Origin: Azoarcus sp.
GTDB lineage: Bacteria; Pseudomonadota; Gammaproteobacteria; Burkholderiales; Rhodocyclaceae
Assembly (NCBI GenBank): GCA_020725025.1
Contig: DYFV01000027.1
Coordinates: 1-58,176, forward strand
Direction: 5' to 3'
Length of the DNA: 58,176 nucleotides
The stretch's first letter is position 1; each line of letters begins with the position of its first letter. Made by a program: the position numbers and the translations under genes. The notes beneath the pieces were generated by a model. The model searched no databases. It had not been told where the DNA came from and was given only the letters and a program-made list of their open reading frames with translations. This document shows, in pieces, positions 8,468 through 18,180 of the stretch.

Positions 8468-8899
8468 TCAGGCGCCTCGCAGGACGCCGCCGGTCACCCA
8501 GGGCGCGTACTCGTGGTCGCACTCGCAGATATGCGAGATCAGCCAGTCGCCGTAGAGGAAAGGCAGCAGCTCCGCGAGCGCCTCCTCGTTGCCGCCTTCG
8601 TAGGCGGCCTTGATGCCCTGCACCTTGGCGAGCAGCGCGTCGTGCTTGCCCCGGTGCTCGGCGAACTGTTCCGGCGGGTAGCCCGCACTGCGCATCAGAT
8701 CCTCTTCGTAGACGAAGTGGGTCGAGACGTAGGTGGCCAGCGCGTCGAACACCGCTTCGCCCTCGATGTGCCGCTCCGGCGAATCCTCTTCCTCGAGGAC
8801 CTCGTAGAGGTGGTTCATGATGGCGAGAATGCCGCGGTGCTGACGGTCGATCTCCTCGTGGCCGACCGCGTATTCCGGCTGCCATTCGAACCTGGTCAT
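8468..8899 (-). CDS. Bacteriohemerythrin
   Basis: A 143-residue four-helix hemerythrin-like protein that binds O2 (and possibly NO) at a di-iron centre. The ligand pattern is complete: His21 (EEIDRQHRGIL), His61 and Glu65 (STHFVYEEDLM), His82 and His86 (EHRGKHDALL), His123 and Asp128 (LISHICECDHEY). There is no signal peptide, so it is cytoplasmic. The ATG at 8899 is preceded by GAGGGAAG. It starts 13 nt after the stop of an HD-GYP gene on the same strand. That spacing suggests it is the last gene of a three-gene operon with two HD-GYP proteins and may supply an oxygen input to c-di-GMP turnover. The link is inferred from gene order only. Confidence 0.92.
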   Translation of the reverse strand: MTRFEWQPEYAVGHEEIDRQHRGILAIMNHLYEVLEEEDSPERHIEGEAVFDALATYVSTHFVYEEDLMRSAGYPPEQFAEHRGKHDALLAKVQGIKAAYEGGNEEALAELLPFLYGDWLISHICECDHEYAPWVTGGVLRGA

Positions 8900-8912
8900 C
8901 GTCTTCCCTCAC

Positions 8913-10061
8913 TCATGCGCCGCTGCCTACCCACAGACCGCGGATCACCGCGATGCTACCCCTATAGTCCGAAAAGGGCACGATTCCCTCCACTCTGTGC
9001 TCCGGTGCGACCGTCTCGCGCCGCAGCGGGGTGAGCATGGGCATTCCGGTCGACTTGATGAACGAATAGACGATAGGCGACAGCCCGCTCTCCTGCCGGT
9101 GCTTGACCACCGACACCTCGTTGTTCGCGAGCCGCACCACGGCACCCGGGGGAAACACCCCGACTTCCTTGATCATCATCTGGATGAGGCGCTGGTCCGT
9201 CTTCTCCCCTTGCTCAAGGAGCAGCTGGCGCATCGCCTCCTTGGTGACCATGGCCTTGCGATAGGGCCGGTCGCGGATCATCGCGCTGTAGATGTCGGAC
9301 AGGGCCAGGATCCGCGTCGGAATCCGGACTGCCTCGCCCGACAGCGCGTCCGGATAGCCCGAGCCGTCGAGCCGCTCGTGGTGGTGGGCGACGGCATCGA
9401 GCCAGGTCTCGTCGGTCACCCCCAGTTCCCGCAGGATCTTCGCGCTTCGCTCGGGATGCGCGCGGATGCGGTCGCGCTGCTCGGGGGTGAGTGGCGTCGC
9501 CTGCCGGTCGAGGATGTCCTGGATGTCGAGCAGGTCGATGTCGTGGGTCAGGGCGGCCTTCACCAGCGTCAGCCGCGCCTCGTCCTTGATCCCGAGCCGC
9601 TTGGCGGTGATCTCGCACAGGATCGCCGCCTGCATGTGGTGCACCACCGCGTAGGAGGTTTCGTAGTCGAGGTGAAGGTTCGCGAGTGCCGCGTCCGTGT
9701 CGTGGGAGCAGGCCTCCTGCAGCGTGACCGCGAGGTCCTCGATGCGCTTGAGGAAGTCCTCGCGCAGATTGCCCCGGCGGAACTGCTCGAGGAGGCGCTG
9801 CATCCTGAGCTTCGCGGTATCGAGGATCAGGAAGGTGTTGGCCTCCTCGCGATTGCGCTCCTGTTTGGCCGCGACCGGCCGGCTCGCGATCTCGTCGGGC
9901 CGCACGTACAGCCCGTTCTCGAGCAGGATGTCGAGGTGCCGCTGAACGTTGATCGAGTAGCCGGCCTTGAGCAGCAGGATGCCCGACTTGTCGTACACGG
10001 AGAACGGCAGGGGTTCGCCCAGCCTGATCTCCGTACTCGTCAGCTTGTGGTAGCTGGGCAT
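8913..10061 (-). CDS. HD-GYP domain protein (putative c-di-GMP phosphodiesterase)
   Basis: A 382-residue soluble protein. Residues 1-60 form an N-terminal module typical of many HD-GYP proteins (LGEPLPFSVYDKSGILLLKA). A helical linker follows, then an HD-GYP domain at about 120-280. Visible motifs are His173-Asp174, HPERSAKIL (202-210), HHHERLDGSGYP (226-237) and ILALSDIYSAM. The usual HDxGK is replaced: the sequence reads HDIDLLDI, so Gly and Lys are missing. Binding of metal is plausible because the His and Asp ligands remain, but activity should not be assumed. ATG 10061 has GGAGG 7 nt upstream. The first 22 nt overlap the end of the preceding HD-GYP gene, which implies translational coupling. 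Confidence 0.88.
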   Translation of the reverse strand: MPSYHKLTSTEIRLGEPLPFSVYDKSGILLLKAGYSINVQRHLDILLENGLYVRPDEIASRPVAAKQERNREEANTFLILDTAKLRMQRLLEQFRRGNLREDFLKRIEDLAVTLQEACSHDTDAALANLHLDYETSYAVVHHMQAAILCEITAKRLGIKDEARLTLVKAALTHDIDLLDIQDILDRQATPLTPEQRDRIRAHPERSAKILRELGVTDETWLDAVAHHHERLDGSGYPDALSGEAVRIPTRILALSDIYSAMIRDRPYRKAMVTKEAMRQLLLEQGEKTDQRLIQMMIKEVGVFPPGAVVRLANNEVSVVKHRQESGLSPIVYSFIKSTGMPMLTPLRRETVAPEHRVEGIVPFSDYRGSIAVIRGLWVGSGA

Positions 10062-11350
10062 GGCGAATCCTCCGGCTCTGCGACCACGGCCTTGCGCAGC
10101 GGCTGGGATTCGAGCAGCTCGATGAGGGGTGCGAGCGCCTGCCCGTCCTGCGGATGCTGAATCTCGGTACGGAGCTGGATGCTCCGCGCCAGATTGCGCA
10201 AGCGCCAGCCGGTCTCCCGCACCACGTGGGACACCTCGCCGCTGAACAGGCTCTCGTCGCCGTCGCTGTCTACGGTCTGCAGCAGGAAGTCGATGCCGAT
10301 GGCGCGGATCGACTTGCGCACGTTCTCGCATACGTGCTTGGCCATCAGGAGCGAGTCGCGCACCTTGCCCGACGTCTTTCCGAGCAGATCCTCGATGGCC
10401 GCCTCGCTGCGATCGAGCTTGGCAACCATCCACTTGGTCTGCACCAGGCATTGGGTGCCCTCCTCGCAATCGACCGCGAGATCGCGCAGCTTGCCGCATA
10501 CGAAGCTGCGTACGTCCGGATCGAACTCCTCCGGAATGACGCGGATGGCGAGTGCCGCCTGGTAGGGCGCGCCCGGCCCGCCCCGCCCCAGGATCGCGGC
10601 CGTGGCGTCCGCGGCGGCCACGATGGCGCCGATGCGCGAGATGCGGTCGCGGGTGAGCATGGCCGGGTAGCCGCTGCCGTCGAGGCGTTCGTGGTGATGG
10701 TGGATGGCGACGCCGACCGACTCCTTGAGCTTGCCGATCTCCTGCGACACCAGGTAGCCCACCTTGGGATGGGCGGCCACCGCGGACCACTCCTTGGCGG
10801 CGAGCGGCCGGGCCGGATTCAGGTACTCCGGATTGATGTAGATCTCACCCAGGTCGTGCAGCAGCGCGGCGGTGAGCAGCGCCTCCATGTCGCTCACCGG
10901 CATGTCCGCGTGGGTGGCGAAACCTGCGCAGATCGCGGTCGTGTACAGCATGTGCCGATAGGCCTTGCCGTTGCGGTCGTGCGCGGCCGAGAGCAGCAGG
11001 CGGAGCGCGCTCGGGAGCTTCACCAGCCGCAGGTGGGAGAGCGTCGCCATGGCGGCGCGGCTGCCGGCGAGGTGGTTGAGCGCCGGGTCGCCATAGATCA
11101 GCTTCATGCAGTCTTCGACCACGTCGCCGGGCGACAGGCTCTGCTCGAGCTCCAGGCTCAGCTCGAGCGGCGTCTTGAGCTTGCGATTGGACAGGCGCTC
11201 CTGCAGGGAGGCGGAGATGCGCCCACCCTTCGCCCACAGCTTCATGCCGTTCTGGTCGTAGATGTCCTCGGCCGCCACCACCACGTTGGTTTCCGAGAGG
11301 GCGACGATCTTGTCGAGGCAATGCCTGTTTACGTTCGTGAAGACGCTCAA
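10040..11350 (-). CDS. HD-GYP domain protein, first gene of the c-di-GMP/hemerythrin operon
   Basis: A 436-residue soluble protein. The N-terminal ~60 residues match the same module as in the next gene (AAEDIYDQNGMKLWAKG). The HD-GYP core lies at about 125-260: LLHDLGEIYINPEYL (His165-Asp166), AAHPKVG, then HHHHERLDGSGYP (217-229) and VAAADATAAIL. The catalytic HDxGK Lys is Glu here (HDLGE). A long C-terminal region of about 170 helical residues has no family I recognise. The only start in the right place is TTG 11350, preceded by GAGGCGGG at a longish distance. The gene overlaps the next HD-GYP gene by 22 nt. Together with the hemerythrin it forms a likely operon. Confidence 0.85.
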   Translation of the reverse strand: MSVFTNVNRHCLDKIVALSETNVVVAAEDIYDQNGMKLWAKGGRISASLQERLSNRKLKTPLELSLELEQSLSPGDVVEDCMKLIYGDPALNHLAGSRAAMATLSHLRLVKLPSALRLLLSAAHDRNGKAYRHMLYTTAICAGFATHADMPVSDMEALLTAALLHDLGEIYINPEYLNPARPLAAKEWSAVAAHPKVGYLVSQEIGKLKESVGVAIHHHHERLDGSGYPAMLTRDRISRIGAIVAAADATAAILGRGGPGAPYQAALAIRVIPEEFDPDVRSFVCGKLRDLAVDCEEGTQCLVQTKWMVAKLDRSEAAIEDLLGKTSGKVRDSLLMAKHVCENVRKSIRAIGIDFLLQTVDSDGDESLFSGEVSHVVRETGWRLRNLARSIQLRTEIQHPQDGQALAPLIELLESQPLRKAVVAEPEDSPCPATTS

Positions 11351-11737
11351 AGTGGTACCCGCCTCTCGTTCGTCATGTCACCTGAAATCCACCCGGTCCT
11401 CGAACAAATACCCTAGCAAGAGTAGGGCCATGTTGTACGGGTGAGGCGACGGCGAGGCCGCGGCAGACGCGCGATCCGCTCGACAACCCAATTCGGGCAG
11501 AGGATTCGAGAACGTCTCGTGCGAGTGTCATGTGCCACGAATACTGTGCGGTCTTCCCTCTATCGGGAAAGGCATCCGGCGCTTTCCTGAGGGTGGGAAT
11601 GGCGAGCACCGAACGACCGCGCCGGCCAGATCTGTGGAAGACACCCCATTGGCATTTCTCCCTACATGACAAGGGCTTGCGACGACCGCTTCACTCCGGC
11701 GGAGCGAGCGCGCCCCTGACCCACTCCCCCGCCCTCC
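11351..11737. other. 387-nt gap between the HD-GYP operon and lhr
   Basis: No convincing gene is present: the short open frames on both strands show no family features or good ribosome-binding sites. A small dyad (CCCTA / TAGGG, 11411-11427) lies about 65 nt upstream of the HD-GYP start and could be part of its promoter or an operator. A CTCCGGCGGAG dyad lies near 11694. I found neither a clear terminator for lhr nor a good -35/-10 pair. Confidence 0.5.
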
Positions 11738-14700
11738 TCATGCAAACCTCGCCAGCTCCCCCGACACTGCCCGGCGCAGCAAGGCGTTCCGCGCCGCCCA
11801 TTCCTCGGCCGCCGCCAGCTCCTTCAGGAACCTGACCTCTCCGCCCGCCAACACCGCCACCGGCAGTCCGTCGCGGATCACCAGCCGGTTGCCGGTGAGC
11901 GCCGGCAGCCGCCCGCCGGGCGTGAGGATGCCGACCAGGTTCAGCGGATCGGCCGCCGACAGCGACACCCACTCCCCGGTTTCCGGCTTGCGCCGCGTCT
12001 CGCGCAGCAGGCCGATCGCCTCGGGCAGCGCGAACTGCTCGCCGGAGAAGCCGGCCACGAAGCGGCCGCCGCGGATCTCGCCCCTGGCTTCGAGCCACCG
12101 GTAGCAGCGCAGCAGATCGCGCCAGGGCGGCAACCACCCGGCCTCGCGCTCGAGCAGGCGCCAGAACACCACGCCGTAGCGGTGCAACAGGCTGCGGGCG
12201 GCGTGCTCGATGCTCTCCGCGTCGGCGGTGGGCGCCGGCACGGCGCGGCGCGCGAGCGCCCAGCGGCCGGCGTCTTCCATGCCGAAGCGGGCGGTACGGT
12301 GGCGGCGGCGGCCGCCCGCGAGCGGCTTGCGCCGGTCGGAGGGCACGAGGAGCGCGCGCAGGCCAGCGAAACTGTCCGCGTTCACCACGCCGGCCGCCAC
12401 CAGCTCGGCGAGCGCCTCCTCCACCTGGGTACGCAGAAGACCGGTGCCCTCGACGAGTTCGTCGAAGAAGGAGGCGCCGTGGGCGCGGATGCAGTCGGCC
12501 ACCGCCTGCGCCCGGCTGCTCAGCTGCGCCGGATCGGGCTCGCCGGCCAGATGGGTCCACAGGCGGACGTGACGGCGCATCAGCACGGCGATGGGCGTGG
12601 TACGCAGGGGGCCGGCGCTGCGTCCCGCCCGCTCGGGGTCGCGGCTGGGGCGGGTGAGCCGGGCCCAGGCGATGCGGCCGGCGAGGCACTGGTCGTCGAG
12701 CCAGGCGGGTTCGTACTCGGCGATGCGGGTGGGCAGCAGCTCCGTCTCCCAGGCGCCGGCGGGCGCCTCGAAGCCTTCCAGGAGCGCCACCACGGCCGCC
12801 ACCGCGTCGGGGCCTTCGAGGCGGGTGTCGGGCGCAGCGTGCTGCCAGGCGACGAGGAAGCGCAGGAAGTCGCGAGCCGCCACCGGCTCGATCTCGGCGC
12901 GCAGGCGCTTGACCGTGTAGCGGTTGATGCGCGCGAGCAGGCGCCGCTCGCACCATTCCTCCTCGGCGGCGTCCGGCGTGTAGCGGCCGCGCATGGCGAA
13001 GCCTTCCGCCTCGAGGGCCGCCAGGGCGACGTCGACAGCGGACCGGGGCAGTCCAAGCGGCGCGGCGAGGCGCCCGGCTCTCACCGGGCCGAGGCCTTCC
13101 AGGCGGCCGCGCAGGATCTCGACCAGGGCCGCCTCCGGTGCGCCGCCCTCCCCCGTGTAGCCCACAGGGGCTGCGATCGCCGGCTCCAAGCTCGCCGCCG
13201 GGAAGCACGCGCGGAAGTCGTCCACCCGCTCGGCCGCGATCCAAAGCGGCTCGCCGGCACCGGAGAGCCGGGCGGCGCGGCGCGCCTGGGCGAGCACCGC
13301 GAGCCAATCGCCCCACTCCGGCCGGGCACGGATCTCCGCCTCGGAGAGAAAGCCCAGCCACACCAGGGCGTCGTGCAACTCGTCGGCGTTGGCCGGATCG
13401 GGCCAGGCTTCCTCGCGCACCCGGGCGATGGCCTCCGGGTCGAGCCGGCCGAGGTCGGCGGCGCTCTCCGGGTCGAGCCAGCGCCGGCCCATCACGGCCT
13501 GGGTGCGGCGCTCCTCCAGCGGCGCGTCGTCCAGGTAGGCGTAGGGCCTCGCCGAGAGCACCTCCATGGCGAGCGGCGACGGCTCGGAGAGATCGCGGCA
13601 GACGACACGCACCGCGCCGGATTCGATGCCGCGCAACAGGCGCTCGAAGCCGTCCGCGTCCATCGCCTCGCCGAGGCAGTCGGCGAGCGTCTGGGCGACC
13701 AGGGGGTGTTCGGGGATCTCGCGCTCGCCCACCAGGTTCTCGGCACAGGCGATCTGATCGGGAAAAACGGCCGCGACCAGGTCCTCCGCATCCATGCGCT
13801 GGAACTGGGGCGGAACCTTGCGCCCGCCCCGGAAGCGCGGCAGCGCGAGCGCCACCGCGGCCACCCGGCGCCAACGGGTGATGAACATGGGGGCATCCAG
13901 CAGCGCCTGGACGAGAAGCTGGCGGGCGCTCGCCGAGTTGAGGTAGCGCGGCACCTCCTCCAGCGGGAAGCTGTGGGCGGAGGTGAGGGAGAGCACGATG
14001 TCGTCCTCGGTGGCCGCGGCCTGCAGCTCGAAGTTGAACTTGCGGCAGAAGCGCTTGCGCAGGGTGAGTCCCCAGGCGCGGTTCACCCGGCTCCCCCAGG
14101 GGGAGTGGATCACCAGCTGCATGCCACCCGCCTCGTCGAAGAAGCGCTCGAGCACCAGGGTGTCGAGGGTGGGCAGGCAACCAAGGGCGGCATGGGCGGC
14201 GGCAAGGTAGTCCGCGATCTGGCGCGCCGACGGCTCGTCGAGGCCGACCTCGTCCATGAGCCATCCGAGCGCGAGCGCGCCGCCCGGATCCTCGGCGAGG
14301 CGGCGCCCGACTTCGGCGCGCAGGCGCGATACCGAGGCGGAGAGCTCGTCGCTGCGCCCGGGCGCCTCGCCCAGCCAGAACGGGATGCTCGGCGCCTGCC
14401 CGTGGGCGTCCTCCACCCGCACCACGCCGCGCTCGACCCGCAGGATGCGCCAGGAGTTGTTGCCGAGCTGAAAGACGTCGCCCGCCAGGCTCTCCACCGC
14501 GAAGTCCTCGTTCACCGAGCCGATGTAGTGGTTCTCGGGTTCGAGCAGCACCTGGTAGTCGGCGGTGTCGGGGATGGTGCCGCCGTTGGTGAGCGCGGTG
14601 AGCCGGGCTCCGCGCCGGCCGCGCACCACCCCATTGACCGCGTCGTGATGCACCAGCGCGCCGTGGCGGCCGCGGCGGGTGGTGTAGCCCTCGGCAAGCA

Positions 14701-16072
14701 TGCGCAGGATGTCGTCGAAGTCCTCGCGTGCGAGATCGCGGTAGGGCCAGGCACGCCGGACGGACGCGAAGAGCGCCGCCTCGTTCCAATCCCGGGCCGC
14801 CACCTCGGCGACGACCTGCTGGGCGAGCACGTCCAGGGGCGCCTCGGGCACCACCAGCCGGTCGAGCTCTCCTCGGCGCACGCTGTCCAGGAGCGCCGCG
14901 CACTCCACCAACTCGTCCCGCGAGAGCGGAAGAAGCCGCCCCTTGGGCGTCGCCTCCACCCCGTGGCCGGAGCGTCCGACCCGCTGCAGGAAGCGTGCGA
15001 TGGAGCGCGGCGAGGCGATCTGGCACACCAGGTCCACCTCGCCGATGTCGATGCCGAGCTCGAGTGAGGCGGTGGCCACCAGCACCCGCAGCTTCCCGCC
15101 CTTCAGGCGCTGCTCCGCCGCGAGGCGGTGCTCCCGGGCGAGGCTGCCGTGGTGGGCCGCCACCTGCGCCTCGCCCAGCCGCTCGGAGAGGTGGCGGGTG
15201 AGCCGCTCGGCGGTGCGGCGGGTGTTCACGAAGACCAGCGTGGTGCGGTGGGCTTCGGCGAGCTCGGCCAGCCGGTCGTAGACCTCCTCCCACACCTCGT
15301 TCGACATGACCGCCTCCAGCGGCGAGCGCGGCACCTCGAGCGCCAGATCCCGTGCACGACTGTGGCCGACGTCGACGATGGTGCACGGCGCAGCCTGCGC
15401 CCCGTCCGGCCCGGCGCCGACCAGGAAACGCGCCACCTCCTCCACCGGCTTCTGCGTCGCCGAGAGGCCGATGCGCGGCAGCGGCCGGCCGACGAGGGCG
15501 TCGAGTCGCTCGAGGGAGAGCGCGAGATGGGCGCCGCGCTTGTTCGGCGCGAGGGCGTGGATCTCGTCGACGATCACTGTGCGGGTCGTGGCGAGCATGC
15601 GCCGCCCCGACTCGGAGCCCAGCAGGATGTAGAGCGACTCGGGGGTCGTGACGACGACGTGCGGCGGACGCCGGAACATGCGCGCGCGCTCGCCGGCCGG
15701 GGTATCGCCGGTGCGGACCAGGGTGCGGATTTCCGCGTCGGGCAGTCCCTGCACCTGGAGCGCCTCGCGGATGCCGGAGAGCGGCCGCTCGAGGTTCGCC
15801 CGGATGTCGTTGGAGAGCGCCTTGAGCGGGGAGACGTAGACCACCTGCGTCTCGTCGCGCAGCCCCTCGGCGAGCCCCTGGCGCACCAGCGCGTCGATCG
15901 CGGCGAGGAAGGCGGCGAGGGTCTTGCCCGAGCCGGTCGGCGCCGCCACCAGGACGTGCCGGCCGGCCTGTATGGCGGGCCAGGCAGCCTGCTGGGCGGC
16001 GGTGGCCTTCGGAAAGGCCGCGTCGAACCATGCGGCGACGGCGGGGTGGAAGAGATGCGCTGGGCGGGACAT
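11738..16072 (-). CDS. lhr: Large ATP-dependent helicase Lhr
   Basis: A 1,444-residue superfamily-2 DNA helicase of the Lhr family, which translocates 3' to 5' and unwinds RNA:DNA hybrids in repair. Motifs seen are Walker A APTGSGKT (44-51), [10 protein letters not shown] (81-90), [10 protein letters not shown] (142-151), Walker B DEIH (169-172), SAT (204-206), and motif VI in [12 protein letters not shown]. After the helicase core comes the Lhr-specific winged-helix/beta region, then the long C-terminal extension that distinguishes full-length Lhr from Lhr-core. The length is normal for the family. The start is ATG 16072, with AGGAAAG upstream at a rather long spacing. It is 71 nt downstream of the diguanylate cyclase gene on the same strand. 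The 961-codon open frame on the plus strand inside it is a shadow. Confidence 0.95.
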   Translation of the reverse strand: MSRPAHLFHPAVAAWFDAAFPKATAAQQAAWPAIQAGRHVLVAAPTGSGKTLAAFLAAIDALVRQGLAEGLRDETQVVYVSPLKALSNDIRANLERPLSGIREALQVQGLPDAEIRTLVRTGDTPAGERARMFRRPPHVVVTTPESLYILLGSESGRRMLATTRTVIVDEIHALAPNKRGAHLALSLERLDALVGRPLPRIGLSATQKPVEEVARFLVGAGPDGAQAAPCTIVDVGHSRARDLALEVPRSPLEAVMSNEVWEEVYDRLAELAEAHRTTLVFVNTRRTAERLTRHLSERLGEAQVAAHHGSLAREHRLAAEQRLKGGKLRVLVATASLELGIDIGEVDLVCQIASPRSIARFLQRVGRSGHGVEATPKGRLLPLSRDELVECAALLDSVRRGELDRLVVPEAPLDVLAQQVVAEVAARDWNEAALFASVRRAWPYRDLAREDFDDILRMLAEGYTTRRGRHGALVHHDAVNGVVRGRRGARLTALTNGGTIPDTADYQVLLEPENHYIGSVNEDFAVESLAGDVFQLGNNSWRILRVERGVVRVEDAHGQAPSIPFWLGEAPGRSDELSASVSRLRAEVGRRLAEDPGGALALGWLMDEVGLDEPSARQIADYLAAAHAALGCLPTLDTLVLERFFDEAGGMQLVIHSPWGSRVNRAWGLTLRKRFCRKFNFELQAAATEDDIVLSLTSAHSFPLEEVPRYLNSASARQLLVQALLDAPMFITRWRRVAAVALALPRFRGGRKVPPQFQRMDAEDLVAAVFPDQIACAENLVGEREIPEHPLVAQTLADCLGEAMDADGFERLLRGIESGAVRVVCRDLSEPSPLAMEVLSARPYAYLDDAPLEERRTQAVMGRRWLDPESAADLGRLDPEAIARVREEAWPDPANADELHDALVWLGFLSEAEIRARPEWGDWLAVLAQARRAARLSGAGEPLWIAAERVDDFRACFPAASLEPAIAAPVGYTGEGGAPEAALVEILRGRLEGLGPVRAGRLAAPLGLPRSAVDVALAALEAEGFAMRGRYTPDAAEEEWCERRLLARINRYTVKRLRAEIEPVAARDFLRFLVAWQHAAPDTRLEGPDAVAAVVALLEGFEAPAGAWETELLPTRIAEYEPAWLDDQCLAGRIAWARLTRPSRDPERAGRSAGPLRTTPIAVLMRRHVRLWTHLAGEPDPAQLSSRAQAVADCIRAHGASFFDELVEGTGLLRTQVEEALAELVAAGVVNADSFAGLRALLVPSDRRKPLAGGRRRHRTARFGMEDAGRWALARRAVPAPTADAESIEHAARSLLHRYGVVFWRLLEREAGWLPPWRDLLRCYRWLEARGEIRGGRFVAGFSGEQFALPEAIGLLRETRRKPETGEWVSLSAADPLNLVGILTPGGRLPALTGNRLVIRDGLPVAVLAGGEVRFLKELAAAEEWAARNALLRRAVSGELARFA

Positions 16073-16143
16073 GGAGGCGTTCTTTCCTGGGGTCAGTTCA
16101 CGATAGATGGGCGTAGGGGGTCTCGATGGACATCTCCATTCCC

Positions 16144-18180
16144 CTACCCCGCCTCCACCCGATCCCGCCCCCGGTCCTTGGCCAGATAGAGCGCCCCATC
16201 GGCCGCGCGCAGCAGATCGTCGAAGCTGCCGATGACGGAGGCCATCGAACTCACACCGAGGCTTACCGTGAAGCTCACGTGGACGCCCTGCAGGGAGACC
16301 ACGGCGGCGCGTACCGCGTCGCGGATGCGCAGCGCGAGATGGATCGCGCCTTCACGGGTGGTGTTCGGCAGCAGGACGACGAACTCCTCGCCGCCGATAC
16401 GGCCGGCGTGATCCGTGTCGCGCATGCAGGCGCGGATCCTGTCGGCGAGGCATACGAGCACCCGGTCGCCCACCGCGTGGCCGTAACGGTCGTTGATGCG
16501 CTTGAAGTGGTCGCAGTCGATCATGATCAGGGAGAACTCCTGGCCGTAGCGCTTGGCCCGCGCGAACTCCTCCTCTCCATGCTCGACCAGCATGCGGCGG
16601 TTGAGCAGCCCCGTCAGGGCGTCGATGGTGGCGAGATTGCGCAGGGTTTCCTCGACCTCCTTGAGGCGCGTGATATTCTCGTGGCTCACGACGACCTGGC
16701 CTTCCTTGCCGCTCAAGGGCGTCACATGCATGGTGAACCAGCGCTTTTCGCCGGGCGAATGGCACGCGTAGTCCATGTGGAAGGACTCCCGGGCGCCCAC
16801 GATCACGCTGGCGATGCCGGCAGCTGCCGCCTCCGCATCGGGGATGGCGGCACGACGGCAGACCTCGAAGTAGTTCCAGCCTATCGTGTCGTCGTCGAGG
16901 CCGTTGGCCCGCGCAAATTCGCGCCAGGCGAGGTTCGCCCGGACGATGCGCCCGTCCGCGTCGAGGATGGCGATGTGGGAGCGCACGGAGTCGAGGATCG
17001 AGTCCGCGAAATCGCGGCTGTCGGCGAGCTTGCGACGCGCACGGCGCGCGCGGTCGATGGCGCGCAGCTGGACCCGCGCGCTGCTCCAGATGATGACGAG
17101 AAACACCGCGATCGTCACTCCGGCGCCCAGCACCCGCTGCGCCACGGGCCGGTAGATCTCGGCGACGGCCCGACCGGCCAGCACCACCACCGGGTAGTCG
17201 GTGGCCTTGCGGAAGGCGATGAGTCGCTCCTCCCCATCGAAGGGCGAGTCGTAGATGGCGAACCCGGACGATTCCCGCCTGAGATCCTCGGTGAAGATCG
17301 GATCGAGGGAGAGGTCCAGGCCGACGTGGATCGTCCTCATCGGCTCCCGGATGAACAGGCGTCCGTCGCTGCGCAGCAGGCTCACCGCGCTGCGGGATCC
17401 GATATCGAGCGAACGGTAGAACCGGCGGAAGTAGCCGACGTCCATCCAGGCCAGCGCGACTCCGTTGAAACGGCCCTCGGCGTCCACCAGCTGTCTGCTG
17501 AGGGTGAACACCGGCTTTCCGGTGGCCCGATCGATGATCAGCGGCCCGAGGTGTCTCGCTTCCCCCCGCACCGCATGGGCGAGGAAGTATTCGCGGTCGC
17601 GCACGTCGATCGCCGGCGGCCATGGAAAGCCCGAGGTGGTCATGCGCACCACGCCATCCGCGTCGATGACGGTGATGCCGGCGACCTGGGGCAGCTCCGA
17701 CGAGATCGTCTTGGCGAACACCCAGGCTTCGCGCGTGGCCGCCCACTCGCGCAGCTCGCGCCCGCCCTTGTGGTCGATCACCCGGCCGAGGGCCAGGAAG
17801 GTCGACTCGAAGCTGCGCCTGGCATGCTCCTCCAGGGCCAGGGCGTAGCTCAGCAGGTTCTGTTCCGCCCCCCGCAAGACCTCCTGGTAGTCGCGCCGGG
17901 CGAGGTAGACCCAGCCCACGACGAGCACGATCGTGAAGAGGCCTGCCACCAGCAGCACCACCAGGCGCTGCCCGCCTCCCCCGCTGCCGCGGGGCTGCGG
18001 GACCCGCCCGGAGCGAAGCAGGCGCAGCTCCTGCAGTGCCCGCTTCACCCGCGCGTGCAACTTCTGGGGTGCCGGCGCGGTCCGATCGTCCTCTCGCACG
18101 CCTGTCTGGGACGGAGCGTCGTCGGCACGGCCCTCGGGCCCGCCTGCCTCCCTCTCACCCCCCGATGAACCGTCGCGCAT
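16144..18180 (-). CDS. Membrane-bound dCache-PAS-GGDEF diguanylate cyclase
   Basis: A 678-residue protein predicted to make c-di-GMP from two GTP. An Arg/Gly/Pro-rich cytoplasmic tail (1-70) precedes a first membrane helix ([20 protein letters not shown]). A periplasmic double-Cache-like sensor follows (about 95-355, with [25 protein letters not shown] and [20 protein letters not shown]). Then come a second membrane helix ([16 protein letters not shown]), a PAS domain (about 400-520) and a GGDEF domain with [10 protein letters not shown]. The active-site loop is GGEEF (about 595-599). The inhibitory I-site RDTD lies five residues before it, so the enzyme should be active and feedback-controlled. 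ATG 18180 has GGAGG 9 nt upstream. It overlaps the divergent substrate-binding protein gene by 16 nt. A shorter start within the Arg-rich tail cannot be excluded. Confidence 0.9.
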   Translation of the reverse strand: MRDGSSGGEREAGGPEGRADDAPSQTGVREDDRTAPAPQKLHARVKRALQELRLLRSGRVPQPRGSGGGGQRLVVLLVAGLFTIVLVVGWVYLARRDYQEVLRGAEQNLLSYALALEEHARRSFESTFLALGRVIDHKGGRELREWAATREAWVFAKTISSELPQVAGITVIDADGVVRMTTSGFPWPPAIDVRDREYFLAHAVRGEARHLGPLIIDRATGKPVFTLSRQLVDAEGRFNGVALAWMDVGYFRRFYRSLDIGSRSAVSLLRSDGRLFIREPMRTIHVGLDLSLDPIFTEDLRRESSGFAIYDSPFDGEERLIAFRKATDYPVVVLAGRAVAEIYRPVAQRVLGAGVTIAVFLVIIWSSARVQLRAIDRARRARRKLADSRDFADSILDSVRSHIAILDADGRIVRANLAWREFARANGLDDDTIGWNYFEVCRRAAIPDAEAAAAGIASVIVGARESFHMDYACHSPGEKRWFTMHVTPLSGKEGQVVVSHENITRLKEVEETLRNLATIDALTGLLNRRMLVEHGEEEFARAKRYGQEFSLIMIDCDHFKRINDRYGHAVGDRVLVCLADRIRACMRDTDHAGRIGGEEFVVLLPNTTREGAIHLALRIRDAVRAAVVSLQGVHVSFTVSLGVSSMASVIGSFDDLLRAADGALYLAKDRGRDRVEAG

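Noticed and set aside
11520..11680. Sigma54-like TGGCA words in the gap upstream of the HD-GYP operon
   Set aside because: Neither strand shows the required GC at -12 with correct spacing.
12182..15067. A 961-codon open frame on the plus strand
   Set aside because: It lies wholly inside lhr on the other strand, is Arg/Gly/His/Glu-rich with no domain, and comes from the strong GC bias of lhr codon positions.
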